Position numbers and translations under genes: made by a program. 64,000 nucleotides of DNA from positions 3,579,747 through 3,643,746 of the forward strand of contig NW_006500346.1 of assembly GCF_000471905.2 (NCBI RefSeq), in the 5' to 3' direction. Positions 46,420-59,600 of the stretch are shown here, one piece after another (the stretch's first letter is position 1; each line of letters opens with the position of its first letter). Under the pieces are notes generated by a model that was not told where the DNA came from, searched no databases, and saw nothing but the letters and a program-made list of their open reading frames with translations. Source of the DNA: Amborella trichopoda. Its lineage: Eukaryota > Streptophyta > Magnoliopsida > Amborellales > Amborellaceae.

Positions 46420-47075
46420 AAGTATATTTGCTTGTAGGTGCTATTTATACAGGGTTTCATTATTATTTGTAGAAAGAAGGTTGTAATGCGTTGCACCATC
46501 TTATTTGGATGGTGCAAAATTGACATGTATTTTAACACTATCAAAATACGACACATTTTGATAATGTCTAATGCCGTCCAAATAAAAAGATTGTTGATTA
46601 ATGCAGCCGTAGTACTACAAGTAAGGTTGCAATCTTATTCGAACTTTTCCCTTTTCACTCTTCTCTTACGCCGTATGTTATAACGTGTGTGTGTAGTATA
46701 CTCCTGCCGTACCAAACTGTACATGTACTCCTTTAGGCATAAGAACCACATGAAAGGATCTTCTAGATCCGAAATTCTAGACTCCATTTTAGAATGACTA
46801 TATGACCATATTAGAAAATAAAATTGAATTTTGAGCTCCAAAACACTTTGATCCGACTATCAAAAAATTAAACGTTCTCTATACAATGTTAAGATATTAT
46901 TTATGGAGCCCTTTGACCTTTTTCTTGAGATTGGATGTGAGGCAATTACATTGGTCTTCTTAAATTAGTGCTAATGTGGTTTTACCCAGGGGTGTCAATC
47001 TTGAATATGCTCTCGAGGAAGCATATAAGCTTTTGGCATTGCTTAAATTAGTATATGGGACTACATCAATTGACT
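46420..47075. other. Intergenic, no gene recognised
   Basis: AT-rich, with overlapping unremarkable open frames on both strands and no identifiable domain. Confidence 0.4.
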
Positions 47076-47078
47076 TAT

Positions 47079-47450
47079 GGAAAAAGTTTATATAACGATG
47101 TAATAGTGGAACTACGGATGCACCTCAAATATCTATCGGACAAGGTAGTTTTAATATTGAAAAACCTTTTGATTGATCATCTTGACATTGAGATGTATGA
47201 CCATGAAAAACAAAAAGATTTTAAGTCTAAAAAATAGTGCATTTTACAATATATTATCTATACCATCCATTTTCAAGATTTTCATATGTTTATAGATCTA
47301 CTTGATTTTAATCATTTTTTAAATTTAAAATTTTATAATTAGATATAAAAATAGATTTTGAGATAATCCTAAAAACATTTTACATCAAAATTATATACTA
47401 TGATAAAATTTGAAGGTGCACCTTACCTCTACAGCTACGGATGCATACGG
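47079..47450 (+). repeat. Family A MITE, variant right end
   Basis: Begins GGAAAAAGTTTATATAACG and has the family internal blocks. After GGTGCACCTTAC it ends in the CTCTACAGCTACGG variant shared with the copy at 1-115. Confidence 0.65.
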
Positions 47451-47578
47451 ACGTATTGCTATAGTATCATATTACACATTGTATATTTATGGCTGCAGTT
47501 ATTTTATTGACCAAATTCAAAGTTTAAATTATTTTTTTTTTTTAATTTTGTGACACATTCAAATTTCAACCTACTTGT

Positions 47579-48187
47579 ATGAAAGGTAAATGGTGTCATT
47601 ATATACAACCATCCCTTATTATAAACCTAACTAAAAAATTGAGCTTTTTGTTTCAGTACTATTTTATATTGTGTGTGCCAGTTATTTGCTTTATTAAATG
47701 CTGCCTCCCAAAAATGTGCTTTAATTTTTGTATACTATATAACCACCATCCTAGCTTTATTATATGCCCCAACCCTAAAAATATGATTAGTTTCCTCAAT
47801 TTTAAAATGTACGGGTTGTTAAGTTGGGATGGTAGGAGAAAGAATGTTCCTTGGGACACGTACCGGTTAAATCGCTGCCTCTTTTGCTTCGTTTACCATA
47901 CCGAAGTGGATTATTACCAGCATCGGGACTTGAGACACATTGTAAAGCACCACCCTTTGGACCATCAATCATTGCCTGCCCCTAAACGAAGTACTTTACA
48001 AATGGGGCATAAAAAAGACAATAAAAATAGAGATAGGGCACATTTGAGCTCGAGATGGGGCTCATTTGAGCTCGAGATGGGGCTCATTTCAGCTCTCTTG
48101 AATCTTGACATTTATATCTCATGCATTGTTTTTTACTTTTTTTTTTTTTCAAGTATGGATCGGTTGAGTGGATCGGCCTTCAATTAG
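47579..48187 (+). other. Open frame with a possible C2H2-like stretch, unassigned
   Basis: A 202-codon frame. The first half is hydrophobic and AT-driven. From about codon 80 it reads SWDGRRKNVPWDTYRLNRC, then CLFCFVYHTEVDYYQHRDLR. That gives C-x2-C-x11-H-x4-H, near a C2H2 zinc-finger pattern. Composition in this stretch is less AT-rich than around it, which hints at a captured gene fragment. A 23-base unit (GAGCTCGAGATGGGGCTCAT) is tandemly repeated near 48045-48090. I do not recognise the family and would not call a gene. Confidence 0.3.
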
Positions 48188-48189
48188 AT

Positions 48190-50060
48190 CGGTACCGATA
48201 GATCGAATTTGTAATCCGACCTAAGGATGAGAAGGGGTCGAGATTGGGAGGGGTCTATGGTCCAAACTTGGTTTTGTTTGAGACCTAGTCAGATAAGCCT
48301 TGGCCATGTTTGAGACCTAGTCGGATAAGCCTTGGCCCTGGTTTGATTTGGGCAGGCCTAACAGATTCAAATAAGAAAAATAAAAAAACATAGTTTCATC
48401 CGAGCTAGCCCTATCGTAGTTTGGCTAAAGCTTGACCCTCGATCCATGTTTTATGACTTCGGCATTAGTATGTCAAATCCAGGGTAATTGGCCCCATTGT
48501 CAACCCTAATTCAACCAAACATGAAAAAAAAGAAAAAATGAAGAAGAAAAAAGAAGTATTATATAGATCCATTTTCTTCCTATATTGTATGGGTGGTGAA
48601 TGAATTATCAAACAACATAATACACATTGATGGTAGTGCATGTTAGATAAAGTAGGGCTGCCTTCTAGTGTTTAAAAATCCTAAATTGGGCTTTGGATTC
48701 GTCAGTTGGTGAACCGTTTTGAGTCCATCGAATTAGGAAATAAATAAATAAATAAACAGGAATTTGCGAACAGAGACCCAAAATAACCGCCCATTGTTTG
48801 ATCTAGATTAGCCAATTATGATCTAATCTACCGCTTTCTAAAGCCTTGTTCCCATTCATTGTTAACTAGTGATTTAAAAATGGTAGGACTTGGAATCTCC
48901 CCACAATTCCTAGTTTGAGGAACTCATAATCACTAGATCCTTATGATTTTTAGTTTATTTTTTCCTTTTAAAAAAAAAAACCTTGATCTTATGAGGAGTT
49001 GCCCAAGTTAGGTAGAGAGAAACAGAATAAGACCCTAATAGTTGGAGTACAGTTTTATTTTTGAAACATTGTTCTCAACAAAATTTTAAAAACACCATGG
49101 TTGATTCAGAATGGCCCGATTCTTATGGGGATAGTAGCCAAGCGTGTTCCAAGCCAAATGTCCTTCGAATCACCCGTATCTCCCTAATTTTTCACAAATT
49201 TCCAATTTTTTTTAGGAGAAATCACACGTTCAACTAGGACCTAGAGTTGGAGCCCAAGTCCAACTTTTAAAGAAAATTGTTTCATGTTGGTTGGACCGCA
49301 ACACATGCGGTCCGGAAAGTTTAAAGTATCCATTTTAAAAATTGATGCAAGTAGGTGTTCCATCTAAACCAATGGAAACTATCTAAAACCAATAGAAACT
49401 AAAGGTCCAAATATTTTTTCACTAGAATTAATATTTTAAATTTTTAAATTTTATTTATTTTTGTCATATTCATGATCTCCATGTTAGAACTTCCATGTCC
49501 TTAAAAATTAAATCTTAAAATCCATCTAAAAAATAGATTTATTAAAAGGCCCGCATTTGTAGTATATAGGCTTGGCTGCATAGAAACCGGATCCACTTTT
49601 TAATCCATTAAAAATCATAGTTAAACAACACTAAATCCATGTCAAGATTTTGAAAATCACTAATTTGGATCAAGATCGACTGACTTGGACTGTGCTTTGT
49701 TGGTTGGGGGTCTGGGTTTATGAACCTGATTAATTCCCTGATTCCAGCAAGTGACCAATTCGGCCACCCAATCCAAGCTTTAAATATATTTTGTTTTAGA
49801 CATCGGATAATCGAATGATTTGGATTGAAAACCCACTAATTGGAAAGGCAATATAGTGCTAGATTGAAATCCGGTTAATTGGAGGGGCAATGTAGGACGG
49901 GATTACAATTTATTGCCATTAACTTTGTTAGTAATCTAATTCATCCTGAATTTTTAGTATTTTGACACACTTCAAAACATAAACCGATTTTGGCCTAAAG
50001 ATCTCGTAGCCATGTTTATCAAATCTTGAGTCGATTACTAGAAATGGCTTGTTATCCCTT
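48190..50060. other. Intergenic, one 32-bp tandem duplication
   Basis: At about 48277-48341, GTTTGAGACCTAGTCAGATA plus AGCCTTGGCC occurs twice. No gene, tRNA or TE domain is recognised in the remainder. Confidence 0.45.
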
Positions 50061-50109
50061 TCATTTATTTATTGTTTAGTTACTAGAAGAAGGGGATTAA
50101 ATAAATCCA

Positions 50110-50310
50110 GCGGCCTTTTTAAATGCCGAGTCAATGCGAAGGGGTGGGACAGCGTGACCTGCAGGGAAGTGTGGGGCCCACAGAAGGTGGGGACCGCCCG
50201 AGAACCGGCTGTGGACTGCCGTTGACGGCTGTGATCCGGCGGGTTCACCGGTCGCTGCCGCCTGTACCAGCCTGCACACGTCATATCGATGTACCACGCG
50301 TCCTGGCCTT
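50110..50310. promoter_or_regulatory. GC-rich island with GGGCCCAC motif, gene fragment or promoter
   Basis: A CpG-rich stretch stands out from AT-rich neighbours. It contains GTGGGGCCCAC, which includes the TCP/site II type GGGCCCAC, and CACGTCAT. GA-rich, leader-like sequence follows (50320-50380). This looks like a promoter and 5' leader whose gene is lost or hidden by the gap at 50627-50798, but no coding exon is visible. Confidence 0.3.
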
Positions 50311-50381
50311 TATGAACTTTAGAGAGAAAGTAGAGAGAGAATAGAAAAGGATCGTTAGAGAGTAGAGAGAGAGAGTGATTG

Positions 50382-50419
50382 CCTCGACAAGCTTGCCCCT
50401 GAAAAGGGCAGCGTCGAGG
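50382..50419 (+). other. Imperfect hairpin
   Basis: CCTCGAC (50382-50388) pairs with GTCGAGG (50413-50419). An inner stem TGCCC/GGGCA surrounds a CTGAAAA loop. Function unknown. Confidence 0.5.
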
Positions 50420-50626
50420 AGTGTTTCTTGAAACGCGAGTAACAAAATGTTTATTGCCCTTCTTTATTTTCATAAATACCAGAAAGGGCCTCCTGTTACC
50501 CACCTCACTTCCACATTCCCATTCCCGTTCCCGTTGCCATTTTTAATTACATACCGCGCTACCTCATACCATCGAATTAATTTTAACTTTAAATTATTTA
50601 TTTTTAACATTTTAGCGGATCACGGC

Positions 50627-50798
50627 NNNNNNNNNNNNNNNNNNNNNNNNNNNNNNNNNNNNNNNNNNNNNNNNNNNNNNNNNNNNNNNNNNNNNNNNNN
50701 NNNNNNNNNNNNNNNNNNNNNNNNNNNNNNNNNNNNNNNNNNNNNNNNNNNNNNNNNNNNNNNNNNNNNNNNNNNNNNNNNNNNNNNNNNNNNNNNNN
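50627..50798. other. Assembly gap of 172 Ns
   Basis: An unresolved stretch. Open frames crossing it are meaningless. Confidence 0.98.
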
Positions 50799-50860
50799 AA
50801 ATGTGATGGATTGTGTGTTTGATTGATGATGTTGGATCGTACTGCCATGTATTTTGTAAA

Positions 50861-51399
50861 GGGTGCCGTTCATATAGGGCAGAGGCTCTAAATAATCAAT
50901 TTTAAGCCTACCTTCAAATAGCATTGAAAAATATGGTTTTAATATTAAAAAGTTTTACGATAGCTTTAAATTATATGTTTATTTTTTGTTATAAAATTTA
51001 AAGCTTTAAAATTAATGTAGATCGAGCAGATATTTGAATGTGGGCTCTAAATTAAGATTTTCCGTCAATTTTTAAGATTTTCAAGTTTTCATACATCTGC
51101 TTGATCTACATTATTTTTAAAGCTTTAAATTTTATAACTAAAAATCAAAATATTATTTAAAGTTATTTTTAAATTAAAATATAATTTAAAGCTATTTAAA
51201 AATCTTAAAAATTAAAGATAAAAAAATACGTTATAAGATGCATTATTTTCAAAACTTAAATTCCATTTTTTTTTTTTCATGTCTAAACATGGTTATGTGA
51301 GATCACCGAATGGATGAGATTTGAGAATCAAAACAACCTCCTCTTCCGGTAAAAGTTTTGAAGCAAGCTTTAATATGAAGCCCAATATAAAATTTTCCC
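50861..51399. repeat. Long fold-back variant of family A with 9-bp target duplication
   Basis: TTTTGTAAA (50852-50860) and TTTTGTATA (51400-51408) flank ends GGGTGCCGTTCATATAGGG and, reversed, GGGAAAATTTTATATTGGG. The inside contains inverted copies of the family body: AATGTAGATCGAGCAGAT near 51015-51035 against ATCTGCTTGATCTACATT near 51087-51104. The 539-bp length suggests an inverted duplication. Confidence 0.7.
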
Positions 51400-51409
51400 T
51401 TTTGTATAA

Positions 51410-52435
51410 ATGTTCAAATTATCTACGTGGGACCCAACTATATTAAGGCTTCCTTATAAAATGACAAATTTATAATGTTCCTTTGATGAATGAGGGGCAG
51501 AAGGGTCATTTAATGGAGCATGGTAATGTCCAACGGTCGTTAAGATGCTCGGATAGGGCTGTTTGAGTCATTTTCGAAATAGTTAATGCATCAGAGTTTA
51601 AATGTCTCTTCTGAGAGCGAAGAATTAGGCTTTTAGCGGCTCCCGAGGCATGTAATGTTTTAGAGAGAGAGAGAGAAAACAAGCGCAGGTTTGATAACCT
51701 CCTCTCTTACGTCTTTAAACACTGCAGCTTTTTACGACGCCTCTCTCTGCTCACTAATAAACCAACCAACTTTTCTTCCCCTGCATTTTCTCTCTCTAGA
51801 CTCTTTTCTCTCTCTAAGCTTCCTTTTCTCTCTCTAAAATTTTATCTCTCTAGACTCCCTTCACTCTCTTGTTTTCTTTGTGAATTTTATAAGAAGAGAA
51901 AACCAAACTTTGATATTTTGTTTCCATTGTAATGTGACTCTTCCTTGCTGTGTTTGTAAAATGAAATTGGAATAGTTAACCGGACATGGATTTAGAAGGC
52001 AGTTTAATTGGGTAGACATATCAATTCAATTGTTTTAATCGGGCAAGTCCCTAGTGGTCACAATAGTGTTGAAAAAATAAAATAGATAAAAAAAAAATCT
52101 ATTGAAAAAAATATAAAGATTTATTAAAATAAAATATATTAAAATAAAATTAAAAATTAATGAAAAATAAATTTTAATAATTGATATTTTAATTAATGTG
52201 AGTTTTAACAACAAAAGAAAATTTTAATCTTTGTTATAATATAAACAATATTAAAAATGTATTATAAATCAAAATTTTTATTTTTAAAATTTATATAAAT
52301 TTTTATTAATTTTTTTTAAAAAATACCGATCAACCACTAAATCCATCTAAAACCAAAAAACCAGACAGTTAACCGTTGGATTTTTTAACAATGCTCTCGT
52401 CACTAGAACACACCGACCTTTTCCTTATCATTAAT
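51410..52435. other. Upstream flank of the receptor-kinase gene
   Basis: A GA tract at 51664-51676 and scattered TCTCTCTAG words start here. 52070-52320 is extremely AT-rich. No gene is recognised. Confidence 0.4.
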
Positions 52436-52439
52436 TTTC

Positions 52440-53620
52440 TCTCTCTAGCCTCCCTCTCTCTCTAAAAGTTCTTATTCCCTTCAGTCTCTCTTGCTGTCAA
52501 ATTGTTTCTTAAAAAACACACCCACCTCGCAATTTCTCTCTCCTAAGTCGAACGAACCCACTTCTTCGCAATCGATTATTTTCTCTCTCTAAATTCCCTC
52601 TCAAATTACCTCATTCATTGCGATTCTCTCACTTGCTGTTCCCTATTCTCTCTCCTCTGACACACACGGCACCACCTTTCCTTTCCTCCTCTCTCTCTCT
52701 CCGTAATCTCCTGCATTTTTTGGTTTCCCCTGCTTCGCTCGCCACTTCCTCTCTCTATATTCTTTTATTTTCTCTCTCTAACTTTTATCTCCTATTTTTT
52801 TCCTCCGCCTCCTCTTCCGGCCTATCGGGCAAAGGCGAGTGCGCTGCTCGTACGATCAGGCCATGGCATGGGGATGTGCGCACCGGCTGCGGCAGCGTCG
52901 CCGATACCGCCTCTGCCCAACTCCGGCGTACGGACAGTTTCGTGGCTTCGTCCGTACCTGGCGGACTCATAAACTCATCGTGCCCACTCTCTCTCTCTAA
53001 CTTCCGACTCACGCCAAATGACACGCTGCTCTGCTCCTCCCTCTCTCTCTCTCTCTCTCTAGACTCAGAGCTTTGTTCCTCTCTCTAGCTCTGGCTCTCT
53101 CTCTAGACTCAGAGCTTTGTTTCTCTCTCTAGCTCTGGCTCTCTCTCTTCGCTCGATTTCTTGACTCGCTATGGCCGTAACACGTGTTCTTTCTCTGCCA
53201 TTTCCTCTCTACTCTCTCTCTAGACTTTGGCTATGCTTCTCTTTAGCTCTGCTGCCTTTATTCTATCTACCTCTGCCTCCTCTCTTTCTCTCTCTAGCTC
53301 TGGTTCCTTCTCTCTTTTTCTCTCTAGCTCAAGCTCCATGACTATTAACCCATGGTTTCCTTCTTAAGCCACTGTTTAACGTTTAGTGCCTCTCTTGGTT
53401 CCTCTTCTCTCTCTCTATCTTTCTCTCTGTTTTGCAAGAGGAGGATATTTGATTGTTAAATCGTTTCTTCCTATCTCTGGTTAGTGTCTTAACACCTCTC
53501 TTTCTATCTCTTTCTCTCTCTTCCTTGCTTACATTGTCTTTTCGTACGCGCTCGTTCTCTCTTCTGTCTTTCTCTCTCTTGTTTCTACCACATTGTTACT
53601 TAGGGGATTTGCATAGTGTC
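52440..53620 (+). promoter_or_regulatory. CT-rich promoter and leader of the ERECTA-LIKE gene
   Basis: Dense CTCTCTCT tracts and repeated CTCTCTCTAG words fill the kilobase before the ATG. A unit of about 45 bases (CTCTAGACTCAGAGCTTTGT... CTCTAGCTCTGG) is tandemly duplicated at about 53055-53145. Pyrimidine patches of this kind are common in plant core promoters and 5' leaders. No clear TATA box could be assigned. Open frames here are compositional. Confidence 0.45.
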
Positions 53621-56600
53621 ATGGCGCGCTTGTTATGGAGAGAGAAGATGGAGGGTTTCACTGCAATGGTGGTGCTCTTAGTGTTTTTACAGGCTCTCTC
53701 TGCTCAATCAGACGAAGGTCTGAGCTCTCTCTCTCTATCTCTTCTCTCTTTTATTATATAATCTCTTTTCTTGCTGTGTTTTTTTTGGAGGAATCTGCTA
53801 TTTTTGGGTAATGGGTTTAGAGAGAGAGAGAGTTGGCGGAGGTTTTTAAGGGCTGATGTTTCGAATTTGGTCGTGAGTTGCAGGGAGAGCTTTGCTATCT
53901 CTGAAAGCGTCTTTCAGCGATGTGGCCAACGTTCTTCTTGACTGGAATGAGGATTCCATTGATGACCATTGTTCATGGCGTGGGGTTTCTTGCGATAACG
54001 TTACATTCGACGTTGTTTCTCTGTATGTTCCATGTCCACTGCTCTTACTTCTGCTCTTACTCTGGTTTTGGGCTCTTCCCCAATGTGTTTACAGAGAGAG
54101 ATTTTCTCTTATTGCTATCACTTTGATGAACGCAGGAATCTTTCGAATTTGAATTTGGGTGGGGAGATTGCACCATCAATCGGGGATTTGAGGAACTTGC
54201 AGTCAATGTATGTAAAAATTGCTTGTTTTTTGTTGAAATATATCTGATGCTGACATTGTTTATGTGGTCTATGAGTTTGGTTTCGTCTTTTACGGTTTTG
54301 ATTTCTTTCTTTATAATGCAGTGATTTCAAAGGCAATCACTTAACCGGTCAGATTCCTGACGAAATCGGCAACTGTCAATCCCTCAAGCTGCTGTAAGTT
54401 TTATTTTCCTACATTTTTTATTTAATATTCAAGAAATGTTAGAGGCACTAGTTTACTTTTTCTGGCTTTTTATGTTAAAAAATGTTATCCTTATTTAGCA
54501 GCTCTAAAATATTGTATTTGTTTTTATTTCGGAACGAGCACAAAGTAGCACATCAAACGTTTCCCCTAACTATTTGCCAATAGAAGTTCCTGTGTCAAAC
54601 TTCGGCGTAATTGCCAATTTTTGCATGTAATATCTCTTTCCTGAAAAGATTTGCTCCTTATTTGAAATTTTTTATTCTAAGAGAATCGTTACAGTAAGGT
54701 TTTTTATGATAATGGATTGATTGAATTTTTGGTTTACTTGTGCAGGGACTTGTCATCGAACGCTCTTTATGGGGACATCCCATTCTCCATCTCCAAGTTG
54801 AAGCAGCTTGAAGAACTGTCGGTTTCTCTTCGCTTCTTTAGAAATCATTTCTCTAGTTGTTGGTTCATTTTCCATGATGCTTATAAGACTGCAGTTCAGT
54901 GTAGGAGATGCTGTTTATGCGGATTTGATTTTATACAATGCCTCTCTTTCATTGCAGAATTTTGAAAAACAACCAGTTAACTGGCCCAATACCTTCCACA
55001 CTGTCGCAGATCCCAAATCTAAAGACATTGTAAGTGAACATTTCTGAGTATTAACTGCATTGTTTACTAGATTCCAACTGTAGCATTTATTTGTTCATGT
55101 CTATCTAGCCTCTATTAATGAAAATTAGTTCAATTTGGATCCATTTTACATTTTACTAAGTTCCCTATTGAGACCATTTAGATTAGGGCCTTACTCTATT
55201 GAATGGATATCTTGGAATCTAAGATGTGAAACTTGAACTTGTAGATGCATGTGTTTCTTCTAATGCTTCAGTATTTTGTTTCCATAAATTCGGTCTAGAC
55301 AACTTTCAGGATGCCATTTTTACATTACTATTTTCCATGAAGGAGCTATAATCGTCTTGCAAAAATGGAGTCTGTTCATACAAATTAGTATTTTCAAACA
55401 ACAAATCCACTCTTTTATGTTTGTTGTAATAATCTTGGCTTGTAGCTGCATGTTATGATTTTTGGTTTTCATTTTCTGGGAAAAACTATGATGGCCTTGT
55501 TTAATGTCATCTGTACAAGCAAATCTTGTGTTGCTTATTTAGGGATTTTAGTTCTTGCTTTGATGTGACATTGAGCTTCTTTGATTGCTTGATGGCATAA
55601 AGGGATCTAGCACAGAATCGGCTTATTGGGGATATACCGAGATTGATATATTGGAATGAAGTACTGCAATATCTGTGAGTGGTTTTGTCTCTCTTATGCG
55701 CCAATTTGTTCTTTGCTACTTTTGGAAACGTCTTTATTTTTTGTTCTTTGCCCTTATGGTACCTATTTTTTTTCAGGGGATTACGAAGCAATGTTTTGAC
55801 AGGAACATTGTCTCCTGATATGTGCCAGTTAACAGGGCTGTGGTACTTGTAAGTGACTAAATTCTTGATGAATTATCTTTGCATTGTTTACTTTTCAGTT
55901 TGGGTTATGTATTTAATATTTTTGTTTAGCAGCCATCTTTGCAAATTAACGAACTAAATTTATTTTGTCATAGTTATCTGTGGTATGAATTATTTAGCTT
56001 TTCGATCTTCTCATTTGCATCACCCTGATTGGCTTGCAGTGATGTGAGGAGCAATAACCTGACTGGAACAATTCCGGACAGTATTGGGAACTGTACCAGC
56101 TTTGAAATATTGTATGCTGTTTGCTTAATCTATACATTTTACAGAACATATTTGAGTCAAGCCTGTAATTGTTTTTCTGATTCTTTACCCTGAACTGTGC
56201 TGTCCAGGGATGTTTCGTACAATCAATTAACTGGTGAAATTCCCTACAACATTGGCTTTCTTCAAGTAGCTACATTGTATGACTTCTTCATTGAACTATT
56301 ACATATGTGTTTTTATCTTTCCTCTCTTGATATAATCGGGATGCTTAATGAATGATCAATGATTTTTCTATTGATGCTTTTAATTATGATGAGTTTAAAA
56401 CCTAGCAAAAGTTTACCGTTCACTGATGGTCAGCATATGTTGACGTTGGTTTTGTTTTACAGGTCTCTTCAGGGAAACAGGTTAAGTGGAAAGATTCCTG
56501 AAGTGATTGGCCTCATGCAGGCTCTAGCTGTTCTGTGAGTATAGTCTGTAGCTGCATAGTTCTGGTGATAATTGTTGTCTAAGCATAATGTGCTGCAGTT

Positions 56601-59600
56601 CATTTTTTATAATGGGTTGAGTACATAGCTTTGTGTTTCGGAGCTCCTGCTGTCATCTATGGACATGTAATTCTAACATCACCTCCATTTGATTCAGGGA
56701 TTTAAGTGAGAATGAATTGGTTGGAACAATCCCTCCAATCCTTGGCAATCTAAGTTACACTGGAAAATTGTAAGTTGCCTGAAGCTACTTTTTGGAAAGT
56801 ATGTATCATTTGAAGTTATCTTTTGTGGCCTGCACTTATTGTTGCAGTAAGTTGGTTTCTTTTTCTCTTGTACAGGTATCTACACAGTAACAAACTTACG
56901 GGGCACATACCACCAGAGCTGGGGAATATGACAAAACTTAGCTATTTGTGGGGAACTGCTTACTTTTCGTTCTGTATTTTGGTCTTAGTTGGAACTGGAT
57001 TTTTGTTTTATGGTTTATTTTTTTGTTTCCATGGACAGGCAATTGAATGATAATCAACTGGTTGGTGGGATTCCTCCAGAACTAGGGAAGCTTGAAGAGT
57101 TATTTGAGTTGTAAGATATGCAGAAATTTATCCTATTTGAGCTTTATAGTTTCCCAAGAAGTCTGCTTATTTAAGTCTCTTTGATGATGTAAATTTCAGA
57201 CTAATTGTTTATAGAAATTGTCATATTTTGTTTTAGGAATCTTGCCAATAACTATTTGGAAGGACCCATACCTGAGAACATAAGCTCCTGCACAGCCCTA
57301 AATCAATTGTGAGTATCTCTTGCTTGGACGGTTGGACCACATTTAAGTTTTACGCTGAATTTTCACTTATGTGGAATTTTGTTTCAGCAATGTTCATGGA
57401 AATTCTTTGAATGGTACCATCCCTTCTAAGTTTGAGAACTTGGAATCCTTGACTTATCTGTAAGTACCACATCTCATTTCTTCATTTAATTATGTGCAGA
57501 GGCCAAGATATATGTGTAGGTATTTATATTACTTCATGCCCTCTGGATATTTTGAAAATTTATAGGTTGTGTTTCTTTGATGTCTTGGATTTCTATGGGC
57601 TATCTTTTGGTTAATTCTAAGCTGTGTTTTGTAGGAATCTCTCATCTAACAAATTCAAAGGAACAATTCCTGTAGAGCTGGGGCGCATTGTGAATCTTGA
57701 TACCCTGTAAGTTGTTAATAGTTGTGATAAATATGGTTCCATTTGCATTTTTGTCTGTCCATCTAATTGTTGTGACTGTTGTTTTTTTATGATTTTGACA
57801 TCAGGGATCTCTCTGACAATGACTTCTCTGGGTCAATTCCATCCTCTGTTGGTGATCTTGAGCACCTTCTTGAATTGTTAGTATTGTATTCATTTCTGAT
57901 AGAGAAACTTGTTTATGTTAGGACGGACTATAGGACAATAACTTTTGCAAGAAAATGAAATAAAAGTAATTTGAAGGGCAATCAATTTTCTCAAACTGCT
58001 GCTTTAAGCATTTATATAAGGGCCAAGTAATTTGAGTTTATGGGCTAAGCATTTTTTTTTTTTAATGTACCATAGAAACTTGAGCAGGAACCGTCTTAAT
58101 GGGTATGTGCCATCCGAGTTTGGGAATTTGAGAAGTGTTCAAGTCGTGTAAGAATGCCATTCATTGCTTTGTTTTCATCCATTCTTACAGTAGCTAGTTT
58201 TGTTTGTGTTTCAGTCTATACTCTTGTACAAATATTGCTACTAATTGCACCTTTACCTTTATGTTTTAGTGATCTTTCTTGCAACAAATTGGTGGGTGGG
58301 ATTCCTCCAGAGCTTGGTCAGTTGCAGAATATTGGCTCTTTGTAAGCCCTTCTTCCAATGTGCCTATGAGTTTTGTTTTCTTGTTTTTTAACCTCTCTCT
58401 TTGTGGTGATTAGATAGAGCTCAGTGGTTTGTTTTCCTGGTTTTCTTCTAGGATTCTGAATAATAATCAACTGCATGGAGAAATACCTTCACAGTTGGCT
58501 AATTGCTTCAGCCTTAATACTTTGTGAGTGTTTGGGCTCCTCTATTTCTCTCTCTCATTCAGAATTATTGAGGTTCGATGGATTTCTTTCTTATTATTTT
58601 TTTATATTTTGTAGGAATCTCTCATATAATAACCTATCAGGGAGTGTACCAGATTTGAAGAATTTTTCGCAGTTTTCACCTGAAAGGTTTCTGATGAATT
58701 CATTGTATTTTGAAATTTTTTGTTATGCAGTAAGACCTGTATTGAGGTTCTCGTTTTTCTTTGTCTCCAGCTTCTTGGGAAACCCTTTGTTATGTGGCAA
58801 CTGGTATGGATCTTTCTGTGAGGTTTACGGCCGAGATTCTAAAGGTGAGAAATTGACTACTTTGGAATCTTCACTGTCGTAGTCTACTGTGGTTTTGTAC
58901 TGATTGTTCTCTGATTTTCAGTTGTGATTCCAAGAGCTGCTGTTGTTTGTATAACCTTGGGCTCCATCGCACTGCTAGTCATGGTTGTTGTTGCAATTTA
59001 CCGGTCGATTCAGCCGAAGAATTTCACAAAAGGATCAAAGATAACCACCCAAGGCAAGTTTCAAGGTTAGGCATTGTATTTTATAGTATGCACTATGAAC
59101 TATGGTATACTTGTAGTCTTTTGGGGTCATCAGCATTACTAGAGGAATTGATTGTTGGTGATTTTGCGTGAATGGATCCACTAGGGTTGTCATATCGTTT
59201 CCTAATTGAATTGTGATGTCTTCAATTAGACTATAAAAAATAATTGGTTCATGGTTTAATTGAGCTTTTAGAATTTTTGGTGGCTTTGCTTAAAGACCTG
59301 TGTTTGAACGATGGGCAATCCAGATCAGGATCTGTAGGAAACCTTCTTTCTGCCTCACTGAAACTGCGAATCGATCCATTTAAATGGACTAGCTTGGCTC
59401 CGTAGGTGGGTCTGTCAGGGTACTGAGTAATCTGGTTTGGCTAAATCGTAAACTTCCCATTCAGTTCAGTTTTTAAATATTTTTTAATTTTATATTGTTA
59501 TAGAATGAAAATAGTATTTTAATATTCTCCCAATACTAATCCTTCTGGTTCACCTAGAAGAAAATCTACTAAATTGTACCATTTTGGTGTTGTTGCATTT

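Noticed and set aside
50069..50503. A 144-codon minus-strand open frame over the GC-rich island
   Set aside because: High GC lowers stop frequency. No domain is recognised and the composition varies along the frame.
50447..50924. Open frames crossing the 172-base gap
   Set aside because: They consist mainly of unknown bases and carry no information.
52618..53088. A 156-codon open frame upstream of ERL
   Set aside because: Its residues are mostly Ser/Leu from CT repeats and it resembles no family. It is better explained as leader or promoter sequence.
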